A DNA stretch of 64,000 nt. Origin: Actinophytocola oryzae. Lineage in GTDB: Bacteria; Actinomycetota; Actinomycetes; Mycobacteriales; Pseudonocardiaceae. Below the pieces are notes generated by a model that did no database searches, was not told the DNA's origin, and saw only the letters and a list, made by a program, of their open reading frames with translations. A program made the position numbers and the translations under genes. Shown piece by piece: positions 35,709 to 46,615 of this stretch (its first letter is position 1; each line of letters starts with the position of its first letter). The stretch spans positions 1 to 64,000 of the forward strand of contig NZ_SOCP01000007.1 of assembly GCF_004364325.1 (NCBI RefSeq), read 5' to 3'.

Positions 35709-36701
35709 GTGCCGGAGTCCGTCTCGCGTCCGTCCGGGGCCGTCCTGGTCCCGGACCGGGTCGCGCGGTCCGTGCGGGCACTGGGCGCGGCGGGGGAGAG
35801 GTGGCTGGCCGGGCTGCGGGGTCTGCTCGCGGAGCTGGAGGCCGAGTGGTCGATCACGGTCGGCGGCTCGCTGGCGGGCGGTCAGGCGGCCTACGTCGCC
35901 ACCGTGGTGGGCCGCGATGGCAGGCAGGCCGTGCTCAAGGCGGCCATCCCGATGGGCATCGACGCGCTCACCCCGTTCGAGCGGGAGCTGACCGCACTGC
36001 GGCTGATGGGTGGTGATCCGTACGCGGAGCTGCTCCGGTACGACGTGGGACGGCGCGTGCTGCTGCTCGAACGCCTCGGCGAGCCGATGGCGGCCCTGGG
36101 CTGGCCGCCGGAGCGACAGGCGGACGCGCTGGTGGGCATGGCCGCCAGGGGCTGGCGTCCGGCGCCGGCCGACGTCGGGCTGCCGACCGGGGCCGAGGCG
36201 GCGCGCTGGCTGGCGGACTTCGTCGCCACGACGTGGGAGCGACTGGGCGGGCCGTGCCCGGAGGCGACCGTGGACCTGGCCGTCCGGTGTGCCGCGGCGC
36301 GGGAGGCGGCGTTCGACCCGCGCCGGGCGACGCTCGTGCACGGGGACGTGCATGCCTTCAACGCCCTGCGGTCCGGGGCGGGGTTCCGGCTGGTCGACCC
36401 GGAAGGGCTCGTCTCCGAGCCGGAGCACGACCTGGGCGTGATCCAGGCCCGGGGCGTCCAGGCCTGGACCGACGACCTCGCGACGAGTGAGCCCCGGCAG
36501 GCGCTGGAGGTGCTGACCCGCCGCTGCGCACGAGCCGGGCGACAGTCCGGGACCGACCCGGCGGCGATCTGGCAGTGGGCGTTCACGGAACTGGTCTCCA
36601 CCGGGCTGTTCCTGCTGAGCCTCGGCCACACCACCGAAGCGGAGCCGTTCCTCGCCGCGGCGGACAACCTCACGACAGCCACGCCGGGCGGATCGCCGTG
36701 A
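35709..36701 (+). CDS. Aminoglycoside/hydroxyurea phosphotransferase-like kinase
   Basis: 330 residues of the APH(6)/hydroxyurea-resistance (APH_6_hur) kinase family. The Brenner motif LVHGDVHAFNAL holds the catalytic Asp, and RLVDPEGL holds the metal-binding Asp. The fold normally phosphorylates streptomycin-like or small hydroxy compounds. GTG start with GGGGAG close before it. It follows GH3 by 25 nt and may be read through from the glycan operon, where a sugar-kinase-like role is also possible. Resistance activity is not proven by sequence. Confidence 0.8.
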   Translation: MPESVSRPSGAVLVPDRVARSVRALGAAGERWLAGLRGLLAELEAEWSITVGGSLAGGQAAYVATVVGRDGRQAVLKAAIPMGIDALTPFERELTALRLMGGDPYAELLRYDVGRRVLLLERLGEPMAALGWPPERQADALVGMAARGWRPAPADVGLPTGAEAARWLADFVATTWERLGGPCPEATVDLAVRCAAAREAAFDPRRATLVHGDVHAFNALRSGAGFRLVDPEGLVSEPEHDLGVIQARGVQAWTDDLATSEPRQALEVLTRRCARAGRQSGTDPAAIWQWAFTELVSTGLFLLSLGHTTEAEPFLAAADNLTTATPGGSP

Positions 36702-37099
36702 CCCGTGCCAGCAGAAGATCAGCGGGCCGATCACGGCTTGCCACTCGGTCAGTTCGGCAGTCCGTCGGCGTACCTGCCCGCGGTCGGAGTAGAACATGGT
36801 CAGCGTCATGGTCGCGGTGAAGAACACGGCCGGCACGAGGGTCGCGCCCATCATGATCGTGCTCGTGGGAGGACGCGCGGGGCGAGCACCCGTCCACGAG
36901 GCACTCCGGCGTGGACTCGGTGACGGGAGTGGTCCGCGACCCGCGGCGCCCATGACGACCTCGCTGCCCGAGAGCTGCACCTGGTCGGGTCGGTGACCTC
37001 ACCGACCCGACCTGCGCCCCCGAGGTGGCGGGACGCGGCCATCAACCGGAGCGTGGTGGTGCCGGATGCCCCCGGCGCCACCACGGGGGGATCAGGTGG
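36702..37099. other. Gap with decayed coding sequence
   Basis: No intact gene fits this stretch. It holds a short remnant of a membrane protein on the minus strand (separate entry). The rest lacks convincing reading frames. Confidence 0.5.
36715..36860 (-). pseudogene. Possible remnant of an MFS/GPH sugar transporter C terminus
   Basis: A minus-strand frame shows MMGATLVPAVFFTATMTLTM followed by FYSDRGQVRRRTAEL. This hydrophobic helix plus basic tail resembles the end of glycoside-pentoside-hexuronide transporters. No start, no other helices and no ribosome site are present. Decay of a second sugar transporter near the glycan locus would explain it; chance similarity is also possible. Confidence 0.3.
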
Positions 37100-39073
<1,974 letters not shown>

Positions 39074-39201
39074 GTCTCGCCACCTCTTCCGTGGAGCTGC
39101 TGTATCACCAATCCTCCTCGCTCGGAGGGCGGGTGCAACCGCGCCGACGAGGGCTGGTGTGACCCTGGTCATGTTCGGCCGGTGAACCTGGTCCGGGGGA
39201 C

Positions 39202-40518
39202 GTGCGTCCTTGCGACGTGGCCGAGGATTTACGCATAACGGAAAACCCGCCTGCGAGCGTGGCCGGCTCGCCTCGCGTCAGCCTGCGGGAACGAGCCAGG
39301 GACTTCGTCCTGGCACCGTCCTCGCGACGGCACTGGCAGGTCGTCGGCGTCAGCCTCGCCGTCGTCGTGGTCCTCGAACTCGTCCTGGTGCCGACGTTCC
39401 ACAACCACTTCATCGACCTGCACGCGTACTGGCAGGGCAACGCCGCCTGGTCGCAGGGGCGTGATCTCTACGGTTCCCTGTCGTCGCGCGCGGTGGGCTG
39501 GGTGCCGGACTTCATCTACCCGCCGTTCGCGCTCATCGCGCTCGCGCCGTTCACGCTGACCTCGTTCGCGGTCGCGAAGGTGACGATCGTCGTCGCCAAC
39601 GTGGCCTGCCTCGCCGTCAGCGGCTACGTGGTGCTGCGGCGGCTTCGCCCGACCGCGCCGGTGTACACGACGGTTCGCCTGGTCGCGGTGGCCATGCCCG
39701 TGCTCGCGGTGCTGGAGCCGGTCCGGACCACCGTCGGGCTCGGGCAGATCAACATCCTGCTGATGACCGCGGTACTCGTGGACTGCCTCGCGCCGACGAC
39801 ACGCCTGCCCCGCGGCGTCCTGGTCGGTCTCGCCGCGGCCGTGAAGATCACCCCGGCCGCGTTCCTGCTGTTCTTCCTCCTGCGCAGGGACTACCGGGCG
39901 TTGGCGACCGCCGCGATCACCACGGTCGTCGCCACGGGCGCGGGTTTCGCCCTGGCACCCCGCGAGTCGACGCGGTTCTTCCTCGGGGGCGTGCTGTTCC
40001 AGCCGCACCGCGTCTCCGGGCCCGCGACCAGGGAGAACCAGACCATCGCGGCGTCGTTGAGCCGGCTCCACCTGCCCGACGGCGCGCAGCTGGTCGCGCG
40101 GGTCGTGCTCATCCTGGTCGTGCTGGTCGCGGGCGCGATCGCGATCCGGTACGCCGACCGGCTGCCGGCCGTGCTGGCCACCGCGACGGTGGCGCTGCTG
40201 GTGTCGCCGCTGTCCTGGGTCGCGCACTGGGTGTGGTTGGCGATGGCCTGGTTGATGATCGCCCACCACGTGTTCACCACGCTGGCCGACGAGACGGCGA
40301 GTACGCGGCGCCGGCGGTGGGCCGTCGTGGTGCCGGCGGTCGCCTCCGTGGCCTTCGTGGTGTCGCCACACGACCTCGCGTCGCAGAACGGCCCGTCCTG
40401 GTCGCCGTGGGAACACCTGGTGGTCCACACGTATCCGGTCGTGGCCATCGCGTTCCTGGTCGTCGCCGCACGCCTGGCTCTCCGTCGCAGGCACGCCGGC
40501 ACCGCGGCGCCGAGCTGA
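39202..40518 (+). CDS. GT87-like membrane mannosyltransferase (DUF2029)
   Basis: 438 residues with about 10 hydrophobic segments and an early luminal loop with the acidic motif FIDLHAYWQG, then DFIYPPFALI, typical of GT87 polyprenyl-phosphate-mannose-dependent mannosyltransferases of actinobacteria, which elongate lipomannan-type glycans. GTG start at 39202; a GGGGGA site lies before it. Divergent from the Clp-type gene. Confidence 0.87.
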   Translation: MRPCDVAEDLRITENPPASVAGSPRVSLRERARDFVLAPSSRRHWQVVGVSLAVVVVLELVLVPTFHNHFIDLHAYWQGNAAWSQGRDLYGSLSSRAVGWVPDFIYPPFALIALAPFTLTSFAVAKVTIVVANVACLAVSGYVVLRRLRPTAPVYTTVRLVAVAMPVLAVLEPVRTTVGLGQINILLMTAVLVDCLAPTTRLPRGVLVGLAAAVKITPAAFLLFFLLRRDYRALATAAITTVVATGAGFALAPRESTRFFLGGVLFQPHRVSGPATRENQTIAASLSRLHLPDGAQLVARVVLILVVLVAGAIAIRYADRLPAVLATATVALLVSPLSWVAHWVWLAMAWLMIAHHVFTTLADETASTRRRRWAVVVPAVASVAFVVSPHDLASQNGPSWSPWEHLVVHTYPVVAIAFLVVAARLALRRRHAGTAAPS

Positions 40519-40542
40519 TGCGGGTGGTGCGGGGTCTGGTGC

Positions 40543-41265
40543 ATGCTGTCGGCCGTGGTCGGTGAGCTTCCCGACAGTGCGCGGCGCAACCCGGAGCGGC
40601 TGCAGTACTCGCTCTACAAGACCGAGGCGCCGCTGCGCCACGCACAGATGCCCGCCGGACCGGACATCCGCATCAACCGGCGGCTGCGCTACGGCACCCT
40701 GGCCGACCTGACGGTGATCGACACGCGCTCCTACCGCGACGACCAACCGTGCGGCGACGGCGACGGTGTGGACTGCGCGGACCGCCTCGACCCGAACCGC
40801 ACGATCCTCGGTGCCGCGCAGCGGGACTGGCTGCTGACCGGGCTGTCCCGGTCACGCGCGCGGTGGCAGATCCTCGGCAACCAGGCCCCGATGGGCCAGA
40901 CCGACCGCGACGTCCGCAACCTGGTGGTGATCACCGGCGACCGCCACCAGAACTACGCGTGGGACCTCAAGCGCGACTACGCCGACCCGACCTCCCCGAC
41001 GGTCGCGTCGGAGTTCGTGGGCACGTCGATCACCAGCGGCGGCGACGGCGCCGACATGAACACCGACGGCGTGAACTTCCTGGCGGCGAACCCGCACCTG
41101 AAGTTCTTCAACGCGCAACGCGGGTACGTGCGCGTGAACGTCGACCGACAGCGGTGGCGGAGCGACTTCCGGGTACTGCCCCACGTCCAGCAGCAGGGCG
41201 CGCCGGTGACCACACGCGCGAGCTATGTGGTCGAGGACCGGGTGCCGGGCGTGCAGCAGGCCTGA
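40543..41265 (+). pseudogene. Decayed PhoD-like alkaline phosphatase
   Basis: A 240-codon remnant of a Tat-exported PhoD-type phosphatase (full proteins are about 520 residues). Kept: VIDTRSYRDDQPCGDGDG, TILGAAQRDWLLTGLSRSRARW, and the metal site VVITGDRHQNYAWDLK. Lost: the whole N-terminal half with Tat signal and first metal ligands, and a stretch between QILGNQAPMGQ and RDVRNLV. The remaining frame is open, which suggests deletions rather than frameshifts. It is unlikely to be active. Confidence 0.75.
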
Positions 41266-41618
41266 CCGGGCCTGGTGGCGACTGCTGTGCGGCCACCGGC
41301 GCCCAGGACGAACGCACGCGCGGCCGGTCCGACCAGCCGCGGGTGCAGCCGCTCGCGGAAGTCCTGGAGCCACCGGTAGGAGAGTCCGTCGGGGGCGTCG
41401 TCCAGTCCGCAGAACACGGCCACGTTGCTCGGCGAGCGGGACCTCGACCAGGCCCAGCCGTTCGGCTACCGGGCCGAACCGGCGACGGACAGCCGACTCG
41501 GACGTCGCGCCCTCGCGCCCCTCGCGCCCCGTGTGCCGATCGTGCCAACCGGCGGGCGCGCGGTGTCCCGCGAGACCGGCGCAGTGTCCACCGACCGACC
41601 AGGTCCGCGGCCTCGGCG
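41266..41618. other. Gap without intact gene
   Basis: No complete gene seen. A minus-strand frame at 41223-41423 contains a protein-like stretch (FCGLDDAPDGLSYRWLQDFR) without a clear family or start. A second stretch near 41450-41500 reads RRRFGPVAERLGLVEVPLAE on the minus strand. Both look like leftovers of deleted genes next to the PhoD remnant. Confidence 0.4.
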
Positions 41619-42470
41619 TCAGAACAGGGTCGCCGGCTCGACCGGTGCCGGCTCGGGCAGCGCCTCGAGGTCGGGCACCAGTGCCCGCACGTCGTCGTGG
41701 AAGCGGCGGGCGAGTGCCGGCGCGTCGTCGTTGTCGGGGGTGTGGAGGAAGACCGTCGGCGACCGGCCCTCGTGGAGCCAGTCGGCGACCACCCCGGTCC
41801 ACGGCCGCCAGCCCTCGACCGTCTCCTCCACCGAGTCCCGGCCCAGGTAGCGGACGATGGGCCGGTCGGTCAGGGCCCGTGTCCGCCGGGGCACCCGCGG
41901 TTTCTTGGTCCAGGTCTCCTGCTCGATCTCGCTGACCGGTGGCCGCGCGAAGAAGACCGTCGTGTCGAACGGCACCCACTCGGCGTCCGCGTCGGCCAGC
42001 GTGCCCTCCAGCAGCGTCGTCGCGGCCGCGTCGGTGAAGAAGGCGGGGTGGCGCACCTCCACGGCGCGTCGGCGGTCGAGGGGGAGCCTGCGCAGGAAGC
42101 GGCCGAGGGCCTCGACGTCCGTGGGGCCGAACGAGCCGGGCAGCTGGGTCCACAGGACCGCCCGCTCACCGAGGGGCTCGACCGCGTCCAGGAACGCCCG
42201 CATCTCGGCCTCGACACCGGCGAACCGGCGCTCGTGCGTGACGACCTTGGGCAGCTTGACCACGAACCGGAAGCCGGGGTCGGTCTGCTGCGCCCAGGTC
42301 GCGACCGTGCTCCTGGCGGGGGTCGCGTAGAAGGTGGTGTTGCCCTCGACCGCGTTGCACCAGCCCGCGTAGGCCCGCAGGCGCTCCCTGGGCGGCAGCG
42401 ACTGCGGCAGGAACCGTCCCGGCCACGCCTTGTGTGTCCACATCGCGCAGCCGACGTGAAGACGTGCCAC
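41619..42470 (-). CDS. DUF72 (YecE-like) protein
   Basis: 283 residues of the DUF72 TIM-barrel family: HVGCAMWTHKAW at the start, NAVEGNTTFYATPA, VVKLPKVVTHERR, LWTQLPGSFGPT and AVEVRHPAFF are typical. The family function is unknown; structural similarity to metal-dependent barrel enzymes is reported. I chose the GTG at 42470 because AGGAGAGGGG lies about 6 nt upstream; a TTG 30 nt earlier is the alternative. Confidence 0.88.
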   Translation of the reverse strand: MARLHVGCAMWTHKAWPGRFLPQSLPPRERLRAYAGWCNAVEGNTTFYATPARSTVATWAQQTDPGFRFVVKLPKVVTHERRFAGVEAEMRAFLDAVEPLGERAVLWTQLPGSFGPTDVEALGRFLRRLPLDRRRAVEVRHPAFFTDAAATTLLEGTLADADAEWVPFDTTVFFARPPVSEIEQETWTKKPRVPRRTRALTDRPIVRYLGRDSVEETVEGWRPWTGVVADWLHEGRSPTVFLHTPDNDDAPALARRFHDDVRALVPDLEALPEPAPVEPATLF

Positions 42471-42503
42471 GCCACCCCTCTCCTGTCGGTCGTAGGTCAA
42501 ACC

Positions 42504-43139
42504 CTACCCGGGCAGCGGTTCCGGGAGCTGACGGTCGTGGACGCGGCGGAGCACCAGCTGCGCGACCAGCGCCCCGCACAGGCACAGGAACATGTCCCAC
42601 TGGGTGTCCCACACGTCGCCCTGCGTGCCGAGGAAGTCGTCGGCACCGGCACCGAGGACCACGGCCGAGGCCCATTCCACGAACTCGAAGCACGCCGCGA
42701 CCGACAGGCACACCGCCGAGGTGAGGGTGAACGTCCAACCACCCCGCCGCAGCGGCGTCAGCCGCAACAGCAGCTCGCGCACCAGAATCGCGGGCACGAA
42801 GCCCTGCACGACGTGCGCGAAGCGGTCGTAGTCGTTGCGCCGGGTGTCGAACAGGTCCCGGAACCAGTCACCGAGCGGCGTCCTGGCGTAGGTGTAGTGC
42901 CCGCCGTAGCAGAGGACGACCGCGTGGCCGACCAGCAGCCACAACACCAGCCGCGTCAGGGGAAGCCGGTGCCGGGTGAGGATCACCAGCGGCGCCCCGA
43001 CGAGGATCCAGACGACCTCGAGCGCCCACGTGCCGAGACTCCTGGCACCCACCGCCGACCACACCAGCGCGACCACGAGAATCCCGACGAGCACGACACC
43101 CTCACGACGGGGGACACCCATCGCAACACTGTGCCGCAT
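42504..43139 (-). CDS. DUF2238-like integral membrane protein
   Basis: 211 residues with six or seven membrane segments and the family stretches HYTYARTPLGDW, NDYDRFAHVVQGFVPA and QGDVWDTQWDMFLCLCGA (DUF2238, YjdF-like). Function unknown. The Asp/His-rich conserved loops suggest metal or lipid binding. Start is uncertain: ATG at 43139 or 43121; neither has a good ribosome site. Confidence 0.75.
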   Translation of the reverse strand: MRHSVAMGVPRREGVVLVGILVVALVWSAVGARSLGTWALEVVWILVGAPLVILTRHRLPLTRLVLWLLVGHAVVLCYGGHYTYARTPLGDWFRDLFDTRRNDYDRFAHVVQGFVPAILVRELLLRLTPLRRGGWTFTLTSAVCLSVAACFEFVEWASAVVLGAGADDFLGTQGDVWDTQWDMFLCLCGALVAQLVLRRVHDRQLPEPLPG

Positions 43140-43267
43140 CCCGTGGCGGCACGCAGATCGTGGGAGGCCGAGGAAGCCGGGCGGTCCGTTCAACTCGCGT
43201 CCAGATTTCTTCCAAACGCGGACCGTAACGTCCCGCCCGTGAATTCACGCGGACAGATATTCACGGC

Positions 43268-46156
43268 ATGATGGAGTTCCGCCTACTCGGTGACATCGAG
43301 GCCTACGCCGAGGGTCGACCGGTCGACATCGGTTACCTGCAACGAAGATGCATTCTGGCGATGCTGCTGACCGAACCCAACCGCGTGGTTCCGGTGGAGC
43401 GCATCGTCGGACGCGTCTGGGAGGATCGGCGCCTGCCGAAGAATCCGCGTGGCGCGGTCCAGTACAACATCACCATGTTGCGGAAGGTGTTGGCGCGGCA
43501 GGTGTCGATAGTGTGGCAGGACCACGGCTACCGGCTCGCGGTGCGACCGGAGACCGTCGATCTGCACCACTTCGACCAACTGGTCCACCGCGCCCGCACG
43601 GTCGACGACGACCACGCGGCCGCGTTGTTCGAACAGGCCCTCGGGCTGTGGCGGGGACAACCGTTCGCAGGCGTGGACCTGTGCTGGTTCAACGAGGTCC
43701 GCGTCACCGCGACACGGCGACGCGACGCGGCCTGGCTCGACCTGATCGACGTGCAGCTGCGGCGGGGCAGGCACACGGAGATGCTCGCCGAGCTGTCGGA
43801 CTGCGTGGAGCGCGACCCGCTCGACGAGCGCCTCGCCGCCCAGTACCTGGTCGCCCTGTACCGCTGCGGGCGTCCCGGCGACGCGCTGGCCCACTACCAG
43901 CGGCTCCGGCAGCGCCTCGCCGAGGAGCTGGGTGCCGACCCCGGCACGGCGCTCCAACGCGTGCACCAGCAGATCCTCACCACCGACCCGGCACTGGCGG
44001 TGCCCGCGCGCGTGGCCCCGGCGACCCGTGTGCCCCTGCCCCGCCAGCTGCCCGCACCGCCCCGGCCGTTCGTGGGCCGGTCCGTCGAGCTGGCCCACCT
44101 CGACGCCGCACTCGGCGAACCGGACGACACGGTGCCCGTCTCGGTGATCTGCGGCGCCGCGGGCATCGGCAAGACCTGGCTCGCCCTGCACTGGGCACAC
44201 CGGCACCTGGACCGTTTCCCCGACGGCCAGCTGCACGTGGACCTGCACGGCTTCGGCCCCGGCGGGAACCTCGTGGCTCCGGCCACGGCGTTGCGCGGGT
44301 TCCTGGACGCACTCGGTGTCGAACCCGCCGCGGTGCCGCCGGAGACCGGCGCCCAGATCGGGTTGTACCGGAGTCTGCTGGCAGGCAGGCGCGTGCTGGT
44401 CGTGCTCGACAACGCCCGCGCCACCGCACAGGTCGCCCCGCTGCTGCCGGGGAGTCCGACGTGCGCGGTGCTGATCACGAGCCGCCACCGCCTGGACGAC
44501 CTCACCACCGCGCACGGCGCCCGGTCGCTCCGGCTGGACCCGTTGGGCGACGCGGAGGCGCGGGAGCTGCTGGCACGCGGCATCGACCGGGACCGGGTCA
44601 CCTCGGAGCCCGGCGCCGTCACCGAACTGCTCACCCGCTGCGCGGGACTGCCGCTGGCGATCGGGATCGTGGTCGCCCGCGCCTGCCGCTATCCCCGGTT
44701 CCCGCTCGCCGTGTTCGCCGAGGAGCTGCGCGACCACAACGGTCGGCTGGACGCGTGGACGACCGGCGACAGCCGGCTCGACCTGCGGGCACTGCTGTCC
44801 TGGTCGCACCACGCCCTGTCGCCGCCTGCCGCGACCGCGTTGGGACTGCTGGGAATGGCGCCGGGGGAGGACATCGGCCTGGCCGCCGCGGCGAGCCTCC
44901 TCGCGCTGCCCACCGCGCAGGCCCGCCTCGTGCTGCGTGAGCTCGAGGACGGACATCTGCTGGAGCAGCACGTCCCGAGCCGCTACCGCATGCACGACCT
45001 CGTCCGCCTCTACGCACTCGACCGCGCCTGCCACGACCAGCCGGAACAGAGCCGAGGCGGGGCACTGCGACGGCTGGTCGACCACTACGTCCACACCGCG
45101 TTCGCCGGTGACCGTCTGCTGAGACCCCTGCTGTCGCCGGTCGAGCTCACACCGCCCGCCGGCGGCTGCCTGCCGCACCCGCCGCGGGACCAGCGCGCCG
45201 CCCTGGCCTGGTTCACCGCCGAGCTTCCCAACCTGCTGGCCGTCCAGCACCTCGCGGCCGAGCACGGCTGGCCCGCGGCCGTCCACCAGCTGGCGCGGCT
45301 GCTGACCACGTTCCTGTACCGGCAGGGCCGTTTCCACGACGTGCTCACCGTGTGGCGGGCCGGGCTCGCCGCGACCGAGCAGCTGGCGGAGCCGTTCCTC
45401 GAGGCCGGCGCCCACCAGCTCCTCGGCGCGGTCCTCGCCGAGCTGGGTGAGGACCGCGCCGCACTGTGGCACCTCGGTCGTGCCGAAGCCCTTGGCGACG
45501 CGGCCGGGCAGGCCGACACCCACCACGCCCTGGGCAGGTTCTGGTCGCTGCGAGGCGACCACCGGCGTGCGCTGACCCATGCCGACCGAGCGCTGCGGCT
45601 GTATCGCACCCTCGGCGTGCAGGCGGGCGAGACACGTCAGCTCACGGTCATCAGCTGGTACCACGCACAGGCAGGCGACCACGAGAGTGCCGCCGCCGCG
45701 GGGGAGGTCGCGCTGGCGTCGGCACGACGTCACGAGCACCGCGAGGACGAGGCGATCGTGCTGGGCCTCTTCGGCTTCCTCGCACAACACGCGGGCCGCC
45801 TCGTAGCCGCCGTCGAGTGGTACCGGCAGTCCCACGTGCTGTTGCACGAGGTCGGCAGCACCTATTTCGAGGCAGGCGCCCTGGATCTCCTGGGACAGGC
45901 CCATTCGGCACTCGGTCGGGCCGACCTGGCCCGCCCCGCGTGGGAGCGGGCACTGGAGCTGTGCCGCGCGCAGCACCGCGCCGGGGACGTCGAGCGGCTC
46001 CAGCGTCGGCTCGACGCCATCGAGCCGTCAACCCGCACACCCACCAGCGCACAAAGCGGCACAAAAGACCTGCCAAAGCGGGTTCTCGGATGCTGGTCGG
46101 GCGGCGTCGCGGCGCCGTTGAACTCTTCACCTCTCCAGGAGGACGTCATTTCATGA
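43268..46156 (+). CDS. AfsR-like SARP regulator (BTAD-NB-ARC-TPR)
   Basis: 962 residues. OmpR-type winged helix about 1-90 (MEFRLLGDIEAYAEGRPVDI), BTAD about 97-245, NB-ARC about 265-540 (VGRSVELAHL, P-loop CGAAGIGKTWLA, VLITSRHRLDDL, GLPLAIGIV) and degenerate TPRs about 640-930. This is the layout of AfsR, a global activator of secondary metabolism. It is translationally coupled (ATGA) to a small secreted protein, which is unusual. ATG at 43268 or the adjacent 43271. Confidence 0.92.
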   Translation: MMEFRLLGDIEAYAEGRPVDIGYLQRRCILAMLLTEPNRVVPVERIVGRVWEDRRLPKNPRGAVQYNITMLRKVLARQVSIVWQDHGYRLAVRPETVDLHHFDQLVHRARTVDDDHAAALFEQALGLWRGQPFAGVDLCWFNEVRVTATRRRDAAWLDLIDVQLRRGRHTEMLAELSDCVERDPLDERLAAQYLVALYRCGRPGDALAHYQRLRQRLAEELGADPGTALQRVHQQILTTDPALAVPARVAPATRVPLPRQLPAPPRPFVGRSVELAHLDAALGEPDDTVPVSVICGAAGIGKTWLALHWAHRHLDRFPDGQLHVDLHGFGPGGNLVAPATALRGFLDALGVEPAAVPPETGAQIGLYRSLLAGRRVLVVLDNARATAQVAPLLPGSPTCAVLITSRHRLDDLTTAHGARSLRLDPLGDAEARELLARGIDRDRVTSEPGAVTELLTRCAGLPLAIGIVVARACRYPRFPLAVFAEELRDHNGRLDAWTTGDSRLDLRALLSWSHHALSPPAATALGLLGMAPGEDIGLAAAASLLALPTAQARLVLRELEDGHLLEQHVPSRYRMHDLVRLYALDRACHDQPEQSRGGALRRLVDHYVHTAFAGDRLLRPLLSPVELTPPAGGCLPHPPRDQRAALAWFTAELPNLLAVQHLAAEHGWPAAVHQLARLLTTFLYRQGRFHDVLTVWRAGLAATEQLAEPFLEAGAHQLLGAVLAELGEDRAALWHLGRAEALGDAAGQADTHHALGRFWSLRGDHRRALTHADRALRLYRTLGVQAGETRQLTVISWYHAQAGDHESAAAAGEVALASARRHEHREDEAIVLGLFGFLAQHAGRLVAAVEWYRQSHVLLHEVGSTYFEAGALDLLGQAHSALGRADLARPAWERALELCRAQHRAGDVERLQRRLDAIEPSTRTPTSAQSGTKDLPKRVLGCWSGGVAAPLNSSPLQEDVIS

Positions 46157-46533
46157 AATCCATGTCGAGCTGGTTACGGAAAGCGTCGGTCGGGGCCGTG
46201 ACGGTCGCCGCCGTGCTGGTCGCCTCGCTGCTCGCCGTCGCGCCCGCCCAGGCGGCCCCGTCGCCCGGCAAGGCCGACGCGTCATGGGCGACGGTCGCGG
46301 CCGCGCCGGGCGAAGCGGGCACCAGGGCCATCTGCTCTCCGCCGACCCGCCTCACCACCCAGGCGATCTGGTACGACTGCACCGTCTTCTCCGGGCAGTA
46401 CATCCAGGCCTGGATCGTCTGCAGCGGCTACATCTACTTCAGCGACCTGATCGGCGAGGGATCGTGGTACATCGTCGGCACCTGCCCGCCAGGAACGCTG
46501 CGTGACGACGAGGGCATCATCTACTACGAGTGA
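46153..46533 (+). CDS. Small secreted protein coupled to the SARP regulator
   Basis: 126 residues. Sec signal about 1-35 (SVGAVTVAAVLVASLLAVAP, cleavage near AQAAP). The mature part has four Cys (AICSPP, YDCTVF, IVCSGY, GTCPPG), probably two disulfides, and an acidic-aromatic end (EGIIYYE). No known family recognised. Its ATG overlaps the regulator's stop, with a CAGGAGGAC site inside the regulator gene about 10 nt upstream, so the two are made together. It may be a signal, ligand or inhibitor linked to the regulator; this is inference. Confidence 0.75.
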   Translation: MKSMSSWLRKASVGAVTVAAVLVASLLAVAPAQAAPSPGKADASWATVAAAPGEAGTRAICSPPTRLTTQAIWYDCTVFSGQYIQAWIVCSGYIYFSDLIGEGSWYIVGTCPPGTLRDDEGIIYYE

Positions 46534-46567
46534 GCGTGCGACGCCTCGACCTTCACTCCGGTGACCG

Positions 46568-46601
46568 GGGGTGGGGAAACGCCTCGGCGTCTCTCCACCC
46601 C
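46568..46601. terminator. Hairpin between secreted protein and LuxR genes
   Basis: 46568-46583 can pair with 46586-46601 with two mismatches; the innermost pairs will open to form the loop. Placed between convergent genes. Confidence 0.55.
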
Positions 46602-46615
46602 TCCGGCCGCACGGG

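Noticed and set aside
40749..43271. Plus-strand 840-codon open frame
   Set aside because: It is antisense to the DUF72 and DUF2238-like genes, and its sequence has no domain features; a GC-skew artefact.
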